Part shown: positions 1 to 5,674 of the stretch, piece after piece
Numbering within the stretch: the first letter of the stretch is position 1
Layout of the letters: the number at the start of each line of letters is the position of its first letter
Assembly (NCBI GenBank): GCA_023429275.1
Contig: JAEYWB010000650.1
Span: forward strand, 1-6,977
Source: Planctomycetota bacterium
GTDB lineage: Bacteria > Planctomycetota > Planctomycetia > Planctomycetales > Planctomycetaceae
DNA: 6,977 bases
Reading direction: 5' to 3'
The notes under the pieces: generated by a model
Seen by the model: only the letters and a program-made list of their open reading frames with translations
Told to the model about the DNA's origin: nothing
Databases searched by the model: none
Translations under genes and position numbers: made by a program

Positions 1-908
1 GAGTGGATCAGGCCGAACTTCTTGTTGTTGACCAGCTCCCATTCCTGCCGCTCCTTGATCCCTTCGATCGTGAGGCGCATCTGCTCTTCGAGCTGATCGA
101 ACGGGCCGTTGTAGAGATCGGAGACGCGGGTGTGGACCCGCACGACGGTCTGGATCGCGGAGAGGGAGTACTCGCGAGGCGTCGCGGAGTAGTCGACGAA
201 CGTCTCGGGGATCTCGACGTTCTCGGCGAACCCGGAGACGAGGTCGATGTTCCGTTCGCCGTACGGATTGACGGTCGATCGCAGCTCGTGGTGCTCAGCG
301 ACCGCCCGCGCGAATTCCGAGGACTGATTCGGATTCTCTTTCAGAGCGGCGTCGAGCTCCTTGCGCGAGAGAGTGAGGAGGATACAGGGCGTCAACGTCC
401 GGACCGTGACGTCGGAGGGACGATCCGCGACGAGGTCGGCTTCACCAAAGAACTCCCCATCCGTGAGGAGGGCCAGTCGCAGATCGCTCCCGTGGACCCC
501 CTTGCTGAGGACCTCGACCTGTCCCTGGGCGATAATGAAGAAGGTGTTTCCCCCCTCCCCTTCGATCACCAGGTTGTTGCCGAGCGAGACCTGCTCCGTC
601 TTGAACCGGCTTGCCATGCGATTCGTGATGGCGGTCGAGAGCCCCGAAAAGAGCGGGACGCTTCTCAGCGCTTCCGGAGCAAATGACACCGTGGTGTCGG
701 CGATATCGATCTCGATCCGCTGGGCCTTGGTCAGCTCGACCTTGGTTCGGTTGACGCGGTAGGTCCCCCCTTCGACCTGCACCCACGGCAGGAGGCTGAG
801 GAGCCAGCGCGGGGTGATCGACATCATCTTGGGTGATGTCTTCGTCGTGTTCGCCAGGTTCCGGGCGACCGACGTCGTCACACTACGCTGAAGCAGGTTG
901 TCCGACAT
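1..908 (-). CDS. Family 2B encapsulin shell protein (HK97 fold with inserted cNMP-binding-like domain), 3' end cut off by the window
   Basis: Encodes the N-terminal 302 residues of a self-assembling nanocompartment shell protein; the frame is open at the left edge. Family members are usually about 450-480 residues, so roughly the last third (most of the A and P domains) is missing. Residues 11-60 carry the N-terminal arm ([12 protein letters not shown], then [20 protein letters not shown]). Residues about 84-200 form a cyclic-nucleotide-binding-like beta-roll, with VPLFSGL at 84-90 and FGEADL at 154-159. After it the shell fold resumes with [31 protein letters not shown] and [13 protein letters not shown], which match the family 2 shell core as I remember it. 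The inserted domain marks subfamily 2B. The ATG at 908 follows GAGGAAGG (919-926, minus strand) at about 10 nt. A rhodanese gene lies 111 nt upstream on the same strand. No cargo enzyme is visible. The family assignment is secure; the cargo is unknown. Confidence 0.9.
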   Translation of the reverse strand, partial: MSDNLLQRSVTTSVARNLANTTKTSPKMMSITPRWLLSLLPWVQVEGGTYRVNRTKVELTKAQRIEIDIADTTVSFAPEALRSVPLFSGLSTAITNRMASRFKTEQVSLGNNLVIEGEGGNTFFIIAQGQVEVLSKGVHGSDLRLALLTDGEFFGEADLVADRPSDVTVRTLTPCILLTLSRKELDAALKENPNQSSEFARAVAEHHELRSTVNPYGERNIDLVSGFAENVEIPETFVDYSATPREYSLSAIQTVVRVHTRVSDLYNGPFDQLEEQMRLTIEGIKERQEWELVNNKKFGLIH

Positions 909-934
909 TCAGAATACACCTTCCTCGCTCTCAC

Positions 935-949
935 GCGGACCTGGTCCGC
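935..949. promoter_or_regulatory. Perfect 15-bp palindrome upstream of the encapsulin gene, candidate operator
   Basis: GCGGACC-T-GGTCCGC has two perfect 7-bp arms around one central base. It sits 26 bp upstream of the encapsulin ATG and about 9 bp upstream of its ribosome binding site, within the 111-nt gap to the rhodanese stop. The one-base centre is too tight for a good RNA hairpin, so a dimeric repressor or activator site is the likelier reading. No T-run follows, so it is not an intrinsic terminator. I saw no convincing promoter hexamer pair in the gap. The regulatory role is inferred. Confidence 0.4.
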
Positions 950-1019
950 ACGATGGAGCTCCACGAAAACAAATGCGCGCCCGACTGGGACGGCGCTCAA
1001 GCCCTCTCAACCCAGAGCG

Positions 1020-1547
1020 TTACGACTGATTCCAGGGCATCCGGGCAAGAATGAGCGCCATTCCGCACGTATCGGTCACCCCCGCGAAGACGAGCCCGGC
1101 TCCCACGAACGCCGAGAGTCCGATGAAGTAGGGATGGACGAACCAGGCCAGAAGGACGCCGAGCAGCACGAGAGAGCCCGCTGCGATCCGGACCTGCCGC
1201 TCCAGCGACATCGCCTTGGCTCCGCGAGCCACAGGGAGTCCCGCCTGCTCCCACGCCTGCGTTCCCCCTTCGACGCCGAAGACGTTCGTGTACCCGCTCG
1301 CCTGGAGCTGTTCACAAGCTCGAGCCGATCGAGCTCCCGACTGACAGATGACGTAAAGAGCCTTCGAACGATCCTTCGTCTCGCCGCCGAGCTCCGCCTC
1401 CTGCAGCCGGTCGAGCGGAACATTCCGGGCAACGGTCGCGTGAACCGCGCGGAACTCCGCCGGGGTGCGAACATCGATCAGATCGATCGATGCCCCGGAG
1501 GTTGCAAGCTCATGGAGCTTCTGGGGCGAGATGCCGACAGCGCTCAT
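1020..1547 (-). CDS. Membrane-anchored rhodanese sulfurtransferase (YgaP/DUF2892-like)
   Basis: A 175-residue single-domain rhodanese joined to a two-helix membrane anchor; it is predicted to carry sulfane sulfur as a cysteine persulfide at the inner membrane. The rhodanese domain spans about 5-108, with IDLIDVRTPAEF at 21-32 and the active-site loop CQSGARS at 68-74, Cys68 being the predicted catalytic cysteine. Residues about 119-136 and 139-158 are hydrophobic helices, and the tail holds Cys161 and ends in MPWNQS, which resembles the DUF2892 anchor of YgaP-type proteins. An in-frame ATG at 1733 would add 62 residues without rhodanese character and lacks a spaced ribosome binding site. I therefore chose the ATG at 1547, preceded by GGAG about 11 nt upstream. 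The encapsulin gene follows on the same strand, which suggests co-transcription. Family confidence is high; the physiological sulfur donor and acceptor are unknown. Confidence 0.9.
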   Translation of the reverse strand: MSAVGISPQKLHELATSGASIDLIDVRTPAEFRAVHATVARNVPLDRLQEAELGGETKDRSKALYVICQSGARSARACEQLQASGYTNVFGVEGGTQAWEQAGLPVARGAKAMSLERQVRIAAGSLVLLGVLLAWFVHPYFIGLSAFVGAGLVFAGVTDTCGMALILARMPWNQS

Positions 1548-1600
1548 TGGACAGTGTTCTCCATACGGTGTTCGCCACTCCTCTCGGCGACGGCAAAACA

Positions 1601-1629
1601 AATATACTGTTGATTGGTAGTTGTTGAAA
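1601..1629 (-). promoter_or_regulatory. Candidate sigma70-type promoter for the rhodanese(-encapsulin) unit
   Basis: On the minus strand TTTCAA (1624-1629) and TATATT (1601-1606) are separated by exactly 17 nt. The -10 matches the consensus at five of six positions; the -35 is poor. The patch is AT-rich in a GC-rich background. It would give a leader of about 45-50 nt before the ATG at 1547. Based on pattern and position only. Confidence 0.35.
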
Positions 1630-1822
1630 GCCGAGTCGACAGATTTTGGGCTCACTAGTGGGTCGGCGTCGCTACATGTGGCATTATAAAGACTTGCGTA
1701 ATGGCGACCCGGTGGTGAGGGCGTTCGTGGCATGGCCCCCGAGAAGCGAGAGAGGTGTTCCGTTGCTTCTCACATCGCAAGGAATCGATTCGATCGTACA
1801 GCCGGTGGGCTCCCTCCCCTTC

Positions 1823-1852
1823 GCCGCGGAGCATTAGCGACCGGTCCGCGGC
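1823..1852. repeat. GC-rich inverted repeat, 8-bp perfect stem with 14-nt loop
   Basis: GCCGCGGA (1823-1830) and TCCGCGGC (1845-1852) are perfect reverse complements separated by 14 nt. The loop region includes most of a GACCGGTC palindrome (1839-1846). Neither strand has a following T-run, and the flanking genes diverge, so it is probably not a terminator. It could be a leader structure of the permease transcript or a protein-binding site. The structure is directly visible; its function is unknown. Confidence 0.35.
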
Positions 1853-2023
1853 TCGGGACTTGCAAGCAGTCCCCGCCAGCGGTCGAGCAGTGCTCGCGAC
1901 CTCTGTTGTAACGACCGGCTTTGCGTCGGTCCGTGTGCCGTCACCGATCATCTGCGAACTATGGATTCCCGCCCACCTGCCAGTGCCATTTCCGTCGATG
2001 TCCGGCAGGGGGATGACGGATGG

Positions 2024-3289
2024 ATGACCCGGCCCCGCGCGCTGGCGGTCGTGCTGATGATCGCGACGTTGATCATCTTCTGGCTGTGCTACTGGCTCAT
2101 TGTCCCATTTCTCCCCGCGCTCGCCTGGGGTCTCGCACTCGCCGTCATTGCGCACCCGATTCATCGGCGAATCCAGCGGCTGGTGTCACGCGAGAACATC
2201 GCGGCCGGGATATCCGTGGCCCTGGTTCTTGCCGTCATCGTTGCTCCGGTCGTGTTCGTGTCGAACACGCTGTTTCAAGAGGCGCGGAAGATGACCGAGA
2301 CCGTCCGGGAAAACCTCGCCTCCGGAGAATGGAAGCGGCACTTCGAAGCGGACCCGCGGTGGAAGCCGGTCGTCCACTGGCTGTCGACCAATCTTCTGGT
2401 GGAGGAACTCGACGCACACTCTTCCGAAACGGAAGACACGAATACCCGCGGCGACACGGATGCTGAGGACCCACGATCGTCTTCCGGCGGAGCCGCCACG
2501 ACCCCCTCCGCGCCGACGGATGGAGATTCCTTTGCTCCTGACCGCCCCGGGGCCGATCCGAGTCCCACTCAACTGTCCCGCCCCCCCCGCAGCCAGGACG
2601 GGAACGGCGAGCAGATGGCAGGACGTGCTCTCTCCGCCGTCAGCTCGGGGCTCGGAGCGGTCGTCACGGGGGGCGCGTGGATCGGAATGCAGTTCTTCGT
2701 CACGCTGATGTGCCTGTTCTACTTCCTGCGAGATCGGCACCACGTGCTGGCCGCGGTTCGGTCGCTCATGCCTCTGGCTCCGGAGGAAGCGGATGAAGTC
2801 TTCTCGCAGGTGGATGACACCATTCATGCGACGATCTTCGGCTCGCTCATGGTTGCGCTCGTCCAGGGATGCATGGGAGGGTTGATCTTCTGGCTCCTCG
2901 GCATCCCCTCCCCCGTCCTCTGGGGGGCGATCATGGGGCTGCTGGCGGTTGTCCCCGTTCTCGGGACGTTCGTCATCTGGGCCCCGACGGCTGTCTTCCT
3001 GGCCATGAAGGGGGAGTGGGGGAAGGCAATGATTCTGGCCTCATGGGGAGGAATCGCGATCGGTCTGATCGACAACCTCCTGTACCCCTACCTCGTCGGT
3101 AAACGACTGCAGTTTCATACGATCCTCGTCTTCTTCGCGATCGTCGGAGGCCTGGCCCAGTTCGGCGCGTCGGGCGTTATTCTGGGCCCGTTGATCCTGG
3201 CCGTTGCGGGGGCCTTGCTCGAGATCTGGAAGCGGCGAACGGCGGACGGCGGGACGCTCGAGGTCGATGTGGAGTGCGGATCTCCCTGA
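2024..3289 (+). CDS. AI-2E family transporter (PerM/UPF0118-type integral membrane permease)
   Basis: A 421-residue polytopic membrane protein. Hydrophobic segments fall at about 8-28, 30-44, 61-79, 217-235, 270-292, 299-325, 334-352 and 365-400. The C-terminal half carries the family pattern: GIPSPVLWGAIMGLLAVVPV (293-312), then P321, IDNLLYPYLVGK (349-360) and GLAQFGASGVILGPL (376-390). Members have been linked to autoinducer-2 export and, in some lineages, to cation/proton antiport; the substrate here cannot be read from sequence. The ATG at 2024 is preferred over an in-frame ATG at 1961 because AGGGGGA (2007-2013) lies 10 nt before it, and it leaves a normal N-terminal membrane helix. Residues about 128-198 are an acidic, Ser/Pro/Gly-rich, low-complexity stretch between membrane segments, longer than I would expect for this family. 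The gene stands alone on its strand with a 168-nt gap after it. Confidence 0.88.
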   Translation: MTRPRALAVVLMIATLIIFWLCYWLIVPFLPALAWGLALAVIAHPIHRRIQRLVSRENIAAGISVALVLAVIVAPVVFVSNTLFQEARKMTETVRENLASGEWKRHFEADPRWKPVVHWLSTNLLVEELDAHSSETEDTNTRGDTDAEDPRSSSGGAATTPSAPTDGDSFAPDRPGADPSPTQLSRPPRSQDGNGEQMAGRALSAVSSGLGAVVTGGAWIGMQFFVTLMCLFYFLRDRHHVLAAVRSLMPLAPEEADEVFSQVDDTIHATIFGSLMVALVQGCMGGLIFWLLGIPSPVLWGAIMGLLAVVPVLGTFVIWAPTAVFLAMKGEWGKAMILASWGGIAIGLIDNLLYPYLVGKRLQFHTILVFFAIVGGLAQFGASGVILGPLILAVAGALLEIWKRRTADGGTLEVDVECGSP

Positions 3290-3310
3290 TCGGGCTCCCC
3301 ATGCTGCCTC

Positions 3311-3340
3311 CGGACTCCGCAAAGACGCAGTGCGAGTCCG
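3311..3340 (+). terminator. Weak inverted repeat after the permease gene, possible terminator
   Basis: CGGACTC (3311-3317) and GAGTCCG (3334-3340) form a 7-bp stem around a 16-nt loop, 21 nt after the permease stop. Only a short ATTT follows instead of a U-tract, so termination is uncertain. It could equally be part of the upstream control region of the kinase gene. Confidence 0.25.
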
Positions 3341-3374
3341 CGCGTCATTTGTAGCGGCGCCCACGCGGGGGTTC

Positions 3375-3383
3375 TGCTATTCT
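3375..3383 (+). promoter_or_regulatory. Candidate extended -10 promoter for the kinase gene
   Basis: TGCTATTCT fits the extended -10 form TGnTATnnT. There is no good -35 hexamer at 16-18 nt, which an extended -10 can tolerate. Transcription from just downstream would give a leader of about 65-70 nt before the ATG at 3458. It implies the kinase is transcribed separately from the permease. Pattern-based only. Confidence 0.35.
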
Positions 3384-3457
3384 GATCGCGTGGACGAGCC
3401 CGGCCTTTCCGGCGGGTTCCTAACGAAACTTCGTCAGGGTGGGACGAAAGTGCCGCT

Positions 3458-5545
3458 ATGAATGACGTCTCCGCCTCTTCGGCCAACCCGGCGCTGCGGG
3501 ACGACGCGACACTCGATCAGGATGATTCGCTGAGAGAGCGGTCACGGGCGCTCAGCCGCGCTCCTCTCGAAACACCGCCGGCGATCCCGGGGTACGAAGT
3601 CCTTCACCGTCTCGGGGAAGGATCGTTCGGAGCGGTATGGCTCGCCAGGGAAAAGCGGACGGGGAAACAGGTCGCGATCAAGTTCTATACCCGCGGGCAG
3701 GGGGTGGACTGGTCGCTCCTGAGCCGCGAGGTCGAAAAGCTCGCCGTTCTCTACACCTCCCGGAAGATCGTCGGGCTGCTCGACGTCGGCTGGGATCACG
3801 ATCCCCCCTACTTCGTGATGGAGTATCTCGAGAACGGCTCGCTGGCGATGCGGCTGAAGGAGGGACCGCTCAGCGCCGAACAGGCGGTCCGGATCGCCCG
3901 GTCGATCGCCGAGGCCCTGGTCCATGCCCACGGCGCGGGGATACTTCACTGCGACCTGAAGCCCGCCAACATCCTGCACGACGGCAATTCCGACGCCCGG
4001 CGCGGAGACTTCGGACAGTCGCGGCTGGCCACCGAAATGCCGCCGGCGCTCGGGACTCTCAACTACATGGCGCCGGAGCAGGCGACGCTCGACGGCACTC
4101 CCGACGCCCGATGGGACGTCTATTCCCTCGGGGCCGTCATCTATCACATGCTGACGGGGCGGCCTCCGTACAGGACGGCCGAGGCGGAACGGGACATCGG
4201 TCATACCGCGACGACGGAGTCGCGGCTCGCGGCTTATCGGGCAGTCATTGCCTCGAGTCCCCGGCCGACGGAGCACCATGACGTCCGCGGGGTCGACTCG
4301 CGGCTCGCGGCGATTGTCGACCGGTGCCTCGAGCCCGACCCGGTGAAGCGGATTGCCAACGCGCAGATCGTCCTCGACCTTCTCGACGCCCGGGATTCCG
4401 CCCGGGCCAAACGGCCGCTCCTCGTACTGGGGGCGCTCGGACCGGTCCTGTTCCTCATCGCTCTCTACTGGATGTCGCGGTTCCTGGCTCCCAGTATTGT
4501 CGGCACGGCAGAGCAGCAGCTGCTGGATCAGGCGCTGGCCGGGGATGCCGTCTCGGCCCGGATCCTCGCTTCCAGTATTGCCCAGGAGGTCCGGATCCGG
4601 GAGGACGAGCTGATCGATGCCGCCGACTGGTCGTACGTCCGGCAGATGATCCGCGAGTCCGCCCAGTTCAGCCGCGATGAGCTGTCGGCGCTCAATCGTG
4701 GGGAATACCCGGTCGCCGAGCAGCAGCTCGCCTTCGAGAAGGTCAACACGCACATCGCGAACCTGCAGGAGCGACTGAAAGATTCCGACCGGACTCATGA
4801 CGAAAGCTGGTTCCTGACCGACGCGGAAGGGCGGCAGATTTTCCGCTATCCGATTGCCAGCGAGAGCCTGAGCGAGCATTACCACTGGCGGGACTACTTC
4901 CATGGTCTCGGGGAGGAGCTCGACCGCGACATCCCGCCGGGGAAGGTCGCCCCCCGCAAGACGACCGGGGTCTCGCTCGCGTACCTCAGCACGTCGTCGC
5001 ACAAGTACAAGGTCTCGTTCGCGACTCCCGTGTGGGATGAAGAGAAGCGGACGGTAATCGGGGTGATGGCCCGCAGCGTCCACATCACGGACCTGTTGAA
5101 ACAATGGGAACCGCAGATCGGCAAGGAGGGGCGGCCCGAGGACCGGTTCCTCTCGCTCGTCGAGACCCGCGGCCGACGACCTCATCTCCTGGACCATCTG
5201 CGGATTGAGCAGGCGGTCGCGAAGATCCGGCCGGATGACCGCAACAAGACAATCCTCGATGTCTCGCCCGAAGTGCAGAAGGCGATGGAAACGACCGACC
5301 GGATGGCGAACTACCAGGACCCGGTGGCCCAGATCGACCCGGCCTACGACGGTCCGTGGCTCGCCGCGTTCTCACCGGTCGGGAAGACCGGCTGGACTGC
5401 GATCGTTCAGGAGCGCCGCAACCTCACGCTCGAGCCGCTCGGCAAGTTGCAGGAAGTGCTGACCCGCGGCGGCGTCTGGGCACTGGGGGTCTTCAGCCTG
5501 CTCCTCGGCGTGCTGTGGTATCTGCTGCACCGGGCGTCGGTGTGA
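3458..5545 (+). CDS. Transmembrane Ser/Thr protein kinase (Hanks/PknB-like) with extracytoplasmic Cache-like sensor
   Basis: A 695-residue receptor kinase with the catalytic domain first. Residues about 46-311 are the kinase: glycine loop GEGSFGAVW (53-61), ATP lysine in VAIK (Lys75), candidate helix-C Glu91, catalytic HCDLKPAN (164-171; Asp166, Asn171), DFG at 184-186, APE at 205-207 and DVYSLG at 220-225. All key residues are present, so it should be active; the usual Arg of HRD is Cys, making it a non-RD kinase. A membrane helix at about 320-342 is followed by roughly 325 residues that should lie outside the membrane. WFLTDAEGRQIFRYP (451-465) and HWRDYFHG (476-483) resemble double-Cache sensors. 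A second helix at about 672-690 ends the protein with only a few residues after it. Ligand and phosphorylation targets are unknown. The ribosome binding site before the ATG is weak, but no better start is apparent. It converges on the GYF-domain gene. Confidence 0.9.
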   Translation: MNDVSASSANPALRDDATLDQDDSLRERSRALSRAPLETPPAIPGYEVLHRLGEGSFGAVWLAREKRTGKQVAIKFYTRGQGVDWSLLSREVEKLAVLYTSRKIVGLLDVGWDHDPPYFVMEYLENGSLAMRLKEGPLSAEQAVRIARSIAEALVHAHGAGILHCDLKPANILHDGNSDARRGDFGQSRLATEMPPALGTLNYMAPEQATLDGTPDARWDVYSLGAVIYHMLTGRPPYRTAEAERDIGHTATTESRLAAYRAVIASSPRPTEHHDVRGVDSRLAAIVDRCLEPDPVKRIANAQIVLDLLDARDSARAKRPLLVLGALGPVLFLIALYWMSRFLAPSIVGTAEQQLLDQALAGDAVSARILASSIAQEVRIREDELIDAADWSYVRQMIRESAQFSRDELSALNRGEYPVAEQQLAFEKVNTHIANLQERLKDSDRTHDESWFLTDAEGRQIFRYPIASESLSEHYHWRDYFHGLGEELDRDIPPGKVAPRKTTGVSLAYLSTSSHKYKVSFATPVWDEEKRTVIGVMARSVHITDLLKQWEPQIGKEGRPEDRFLSLVETRGRRPHLLDHLRIEQAVAKIRPDDRNKTILDVSPEVQKAMETTDRMANYQDPVAQIDPAYDGPWLAAFSPVGKTGWTAIVQERRNLTLEPLGKLQEVLTRGGVWALGVFSLLLGVLWYLLHRASV

Positions 5546-5558
5546 CGACACGGGACGC

Positions 5559-5584
5559 ACAAGGCGATGCGTTTGTCGCCTTGT
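5559..5584 (+). terminator. Stem-loop after the kinase gene, possible terminator without U-tract
   Basis: ACAAGGCGA (5559-5567) and TCGCCTTGT (5576-5584) form a perfect 9-bp stem with an 8-nt loop, 13 nt past the kinase stop. No T-run follows on the plus strand. Position between convergent genes favours a role at the 3' end of the kinase transcript, as a terminator or stability hairpin. Confidence 0.45.
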
Positions 5585-5625
5585 CAGAACCGTCCTGCCG
5601 GCGCGCTGCCTGACATCCGCGCAGC

Positions 5626-5652
5626 AAAAAGGGGCGTCACAACGACGCCCCT
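5626..5652 (-). terminator. Intrinsic (Rho-independent) terminator of the GYF-domain gene
   Basis: Read on the minus strand, a perfect 9-bp GC-rich stem (AGGGGCGTC, 5652-5644, pairing with 5638-5630) with a 5-nt loop is followed at once by TTTTT (5630-5626; the first T overlaps the closing pair). It begins 22 nt after the GYF gene stop. On the plus strand the T-run is absent, so it should act on the minus-strand transcript only. Confidence 0.8.
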
Positions 5653-5674
5653 CGACTTCGCACTCGAGACCAGC

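Larger units (their letters stand above)
1548..2023. other. Divergent intergenic region between rhodanese and permease genes, no credible gene
   Basis: About 476 nt separates the minus-strand rhodanese from the plus-strand permease. Short open frames exist on both strands, but they lack ribosome binding sites and recognisable motifs. The rhodanese-proximal third is locally AT-rich and holds a promoter candidate at 1601-1629. A second perfect TATAAT on the minus strand (plus-strand ATTATA at 1683-1688) has no good -35 partner. Two inverted repeats lie further right: GAGAAGC/GCTTCTC (1741-1747 and 1765-1771) and the 8-bp stem at 1823-1852. I found no clear plus-strand promoter for the permease. 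Confidence 0.6.

Noticed and set aside
3..786. Open frames of 227 and 133 codons on the plus strand and 114 codons on the minus strand
   Set aside because: They overlap the encapsulin frame, have low-complexity charged composition and no family motifs; they are shadows of a well-supported gene.
1548..1733. N-terminal extension of the rhodanese from the ATG at 1733
   Set aside because: The 62 added residues have no rhodanese, signal-peptide or membrane character, the ribosome binding site is badly spaced, and promoter-like sequence lies inside this stretch.
1646..1837. 63-codon plus-strand frame in the intergenic region (TTG start, internal ATG at 1676)
   Set aside because: No Shine-Dalgarno sequence at either start and no recognisable motif.
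1961..2023. Upstream start for the permease adding 21 residues
   Set aside because: No ribosome binding site before 1961, whereas AGGGGGA is well placed before 2024, and the extension is polar and without homology cues.
1655..2164. 169-codon minus-strand frame overlapping the permease start
   Set aside because: It is antisense to the permease N-terminus, rich in Arg, Gly and Asp as expected of a shadow frame, and without family motifs.
4220..4311. 14-bp direct repeat in the kinase gene (4220-4233 and 4298-4311), encoding SRLAA twice
   Set aside because: Short and in frame within the C-lobe; explained by repeated codon choice in similar residues rather than a mobile or regulatory repeat.
3542..5197. 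551-codon minus-strand frame opposite the kinase
   Set aside because: A typical long antisense frame from GC-rich codon bias; the plus strand carries all kinase motifs.
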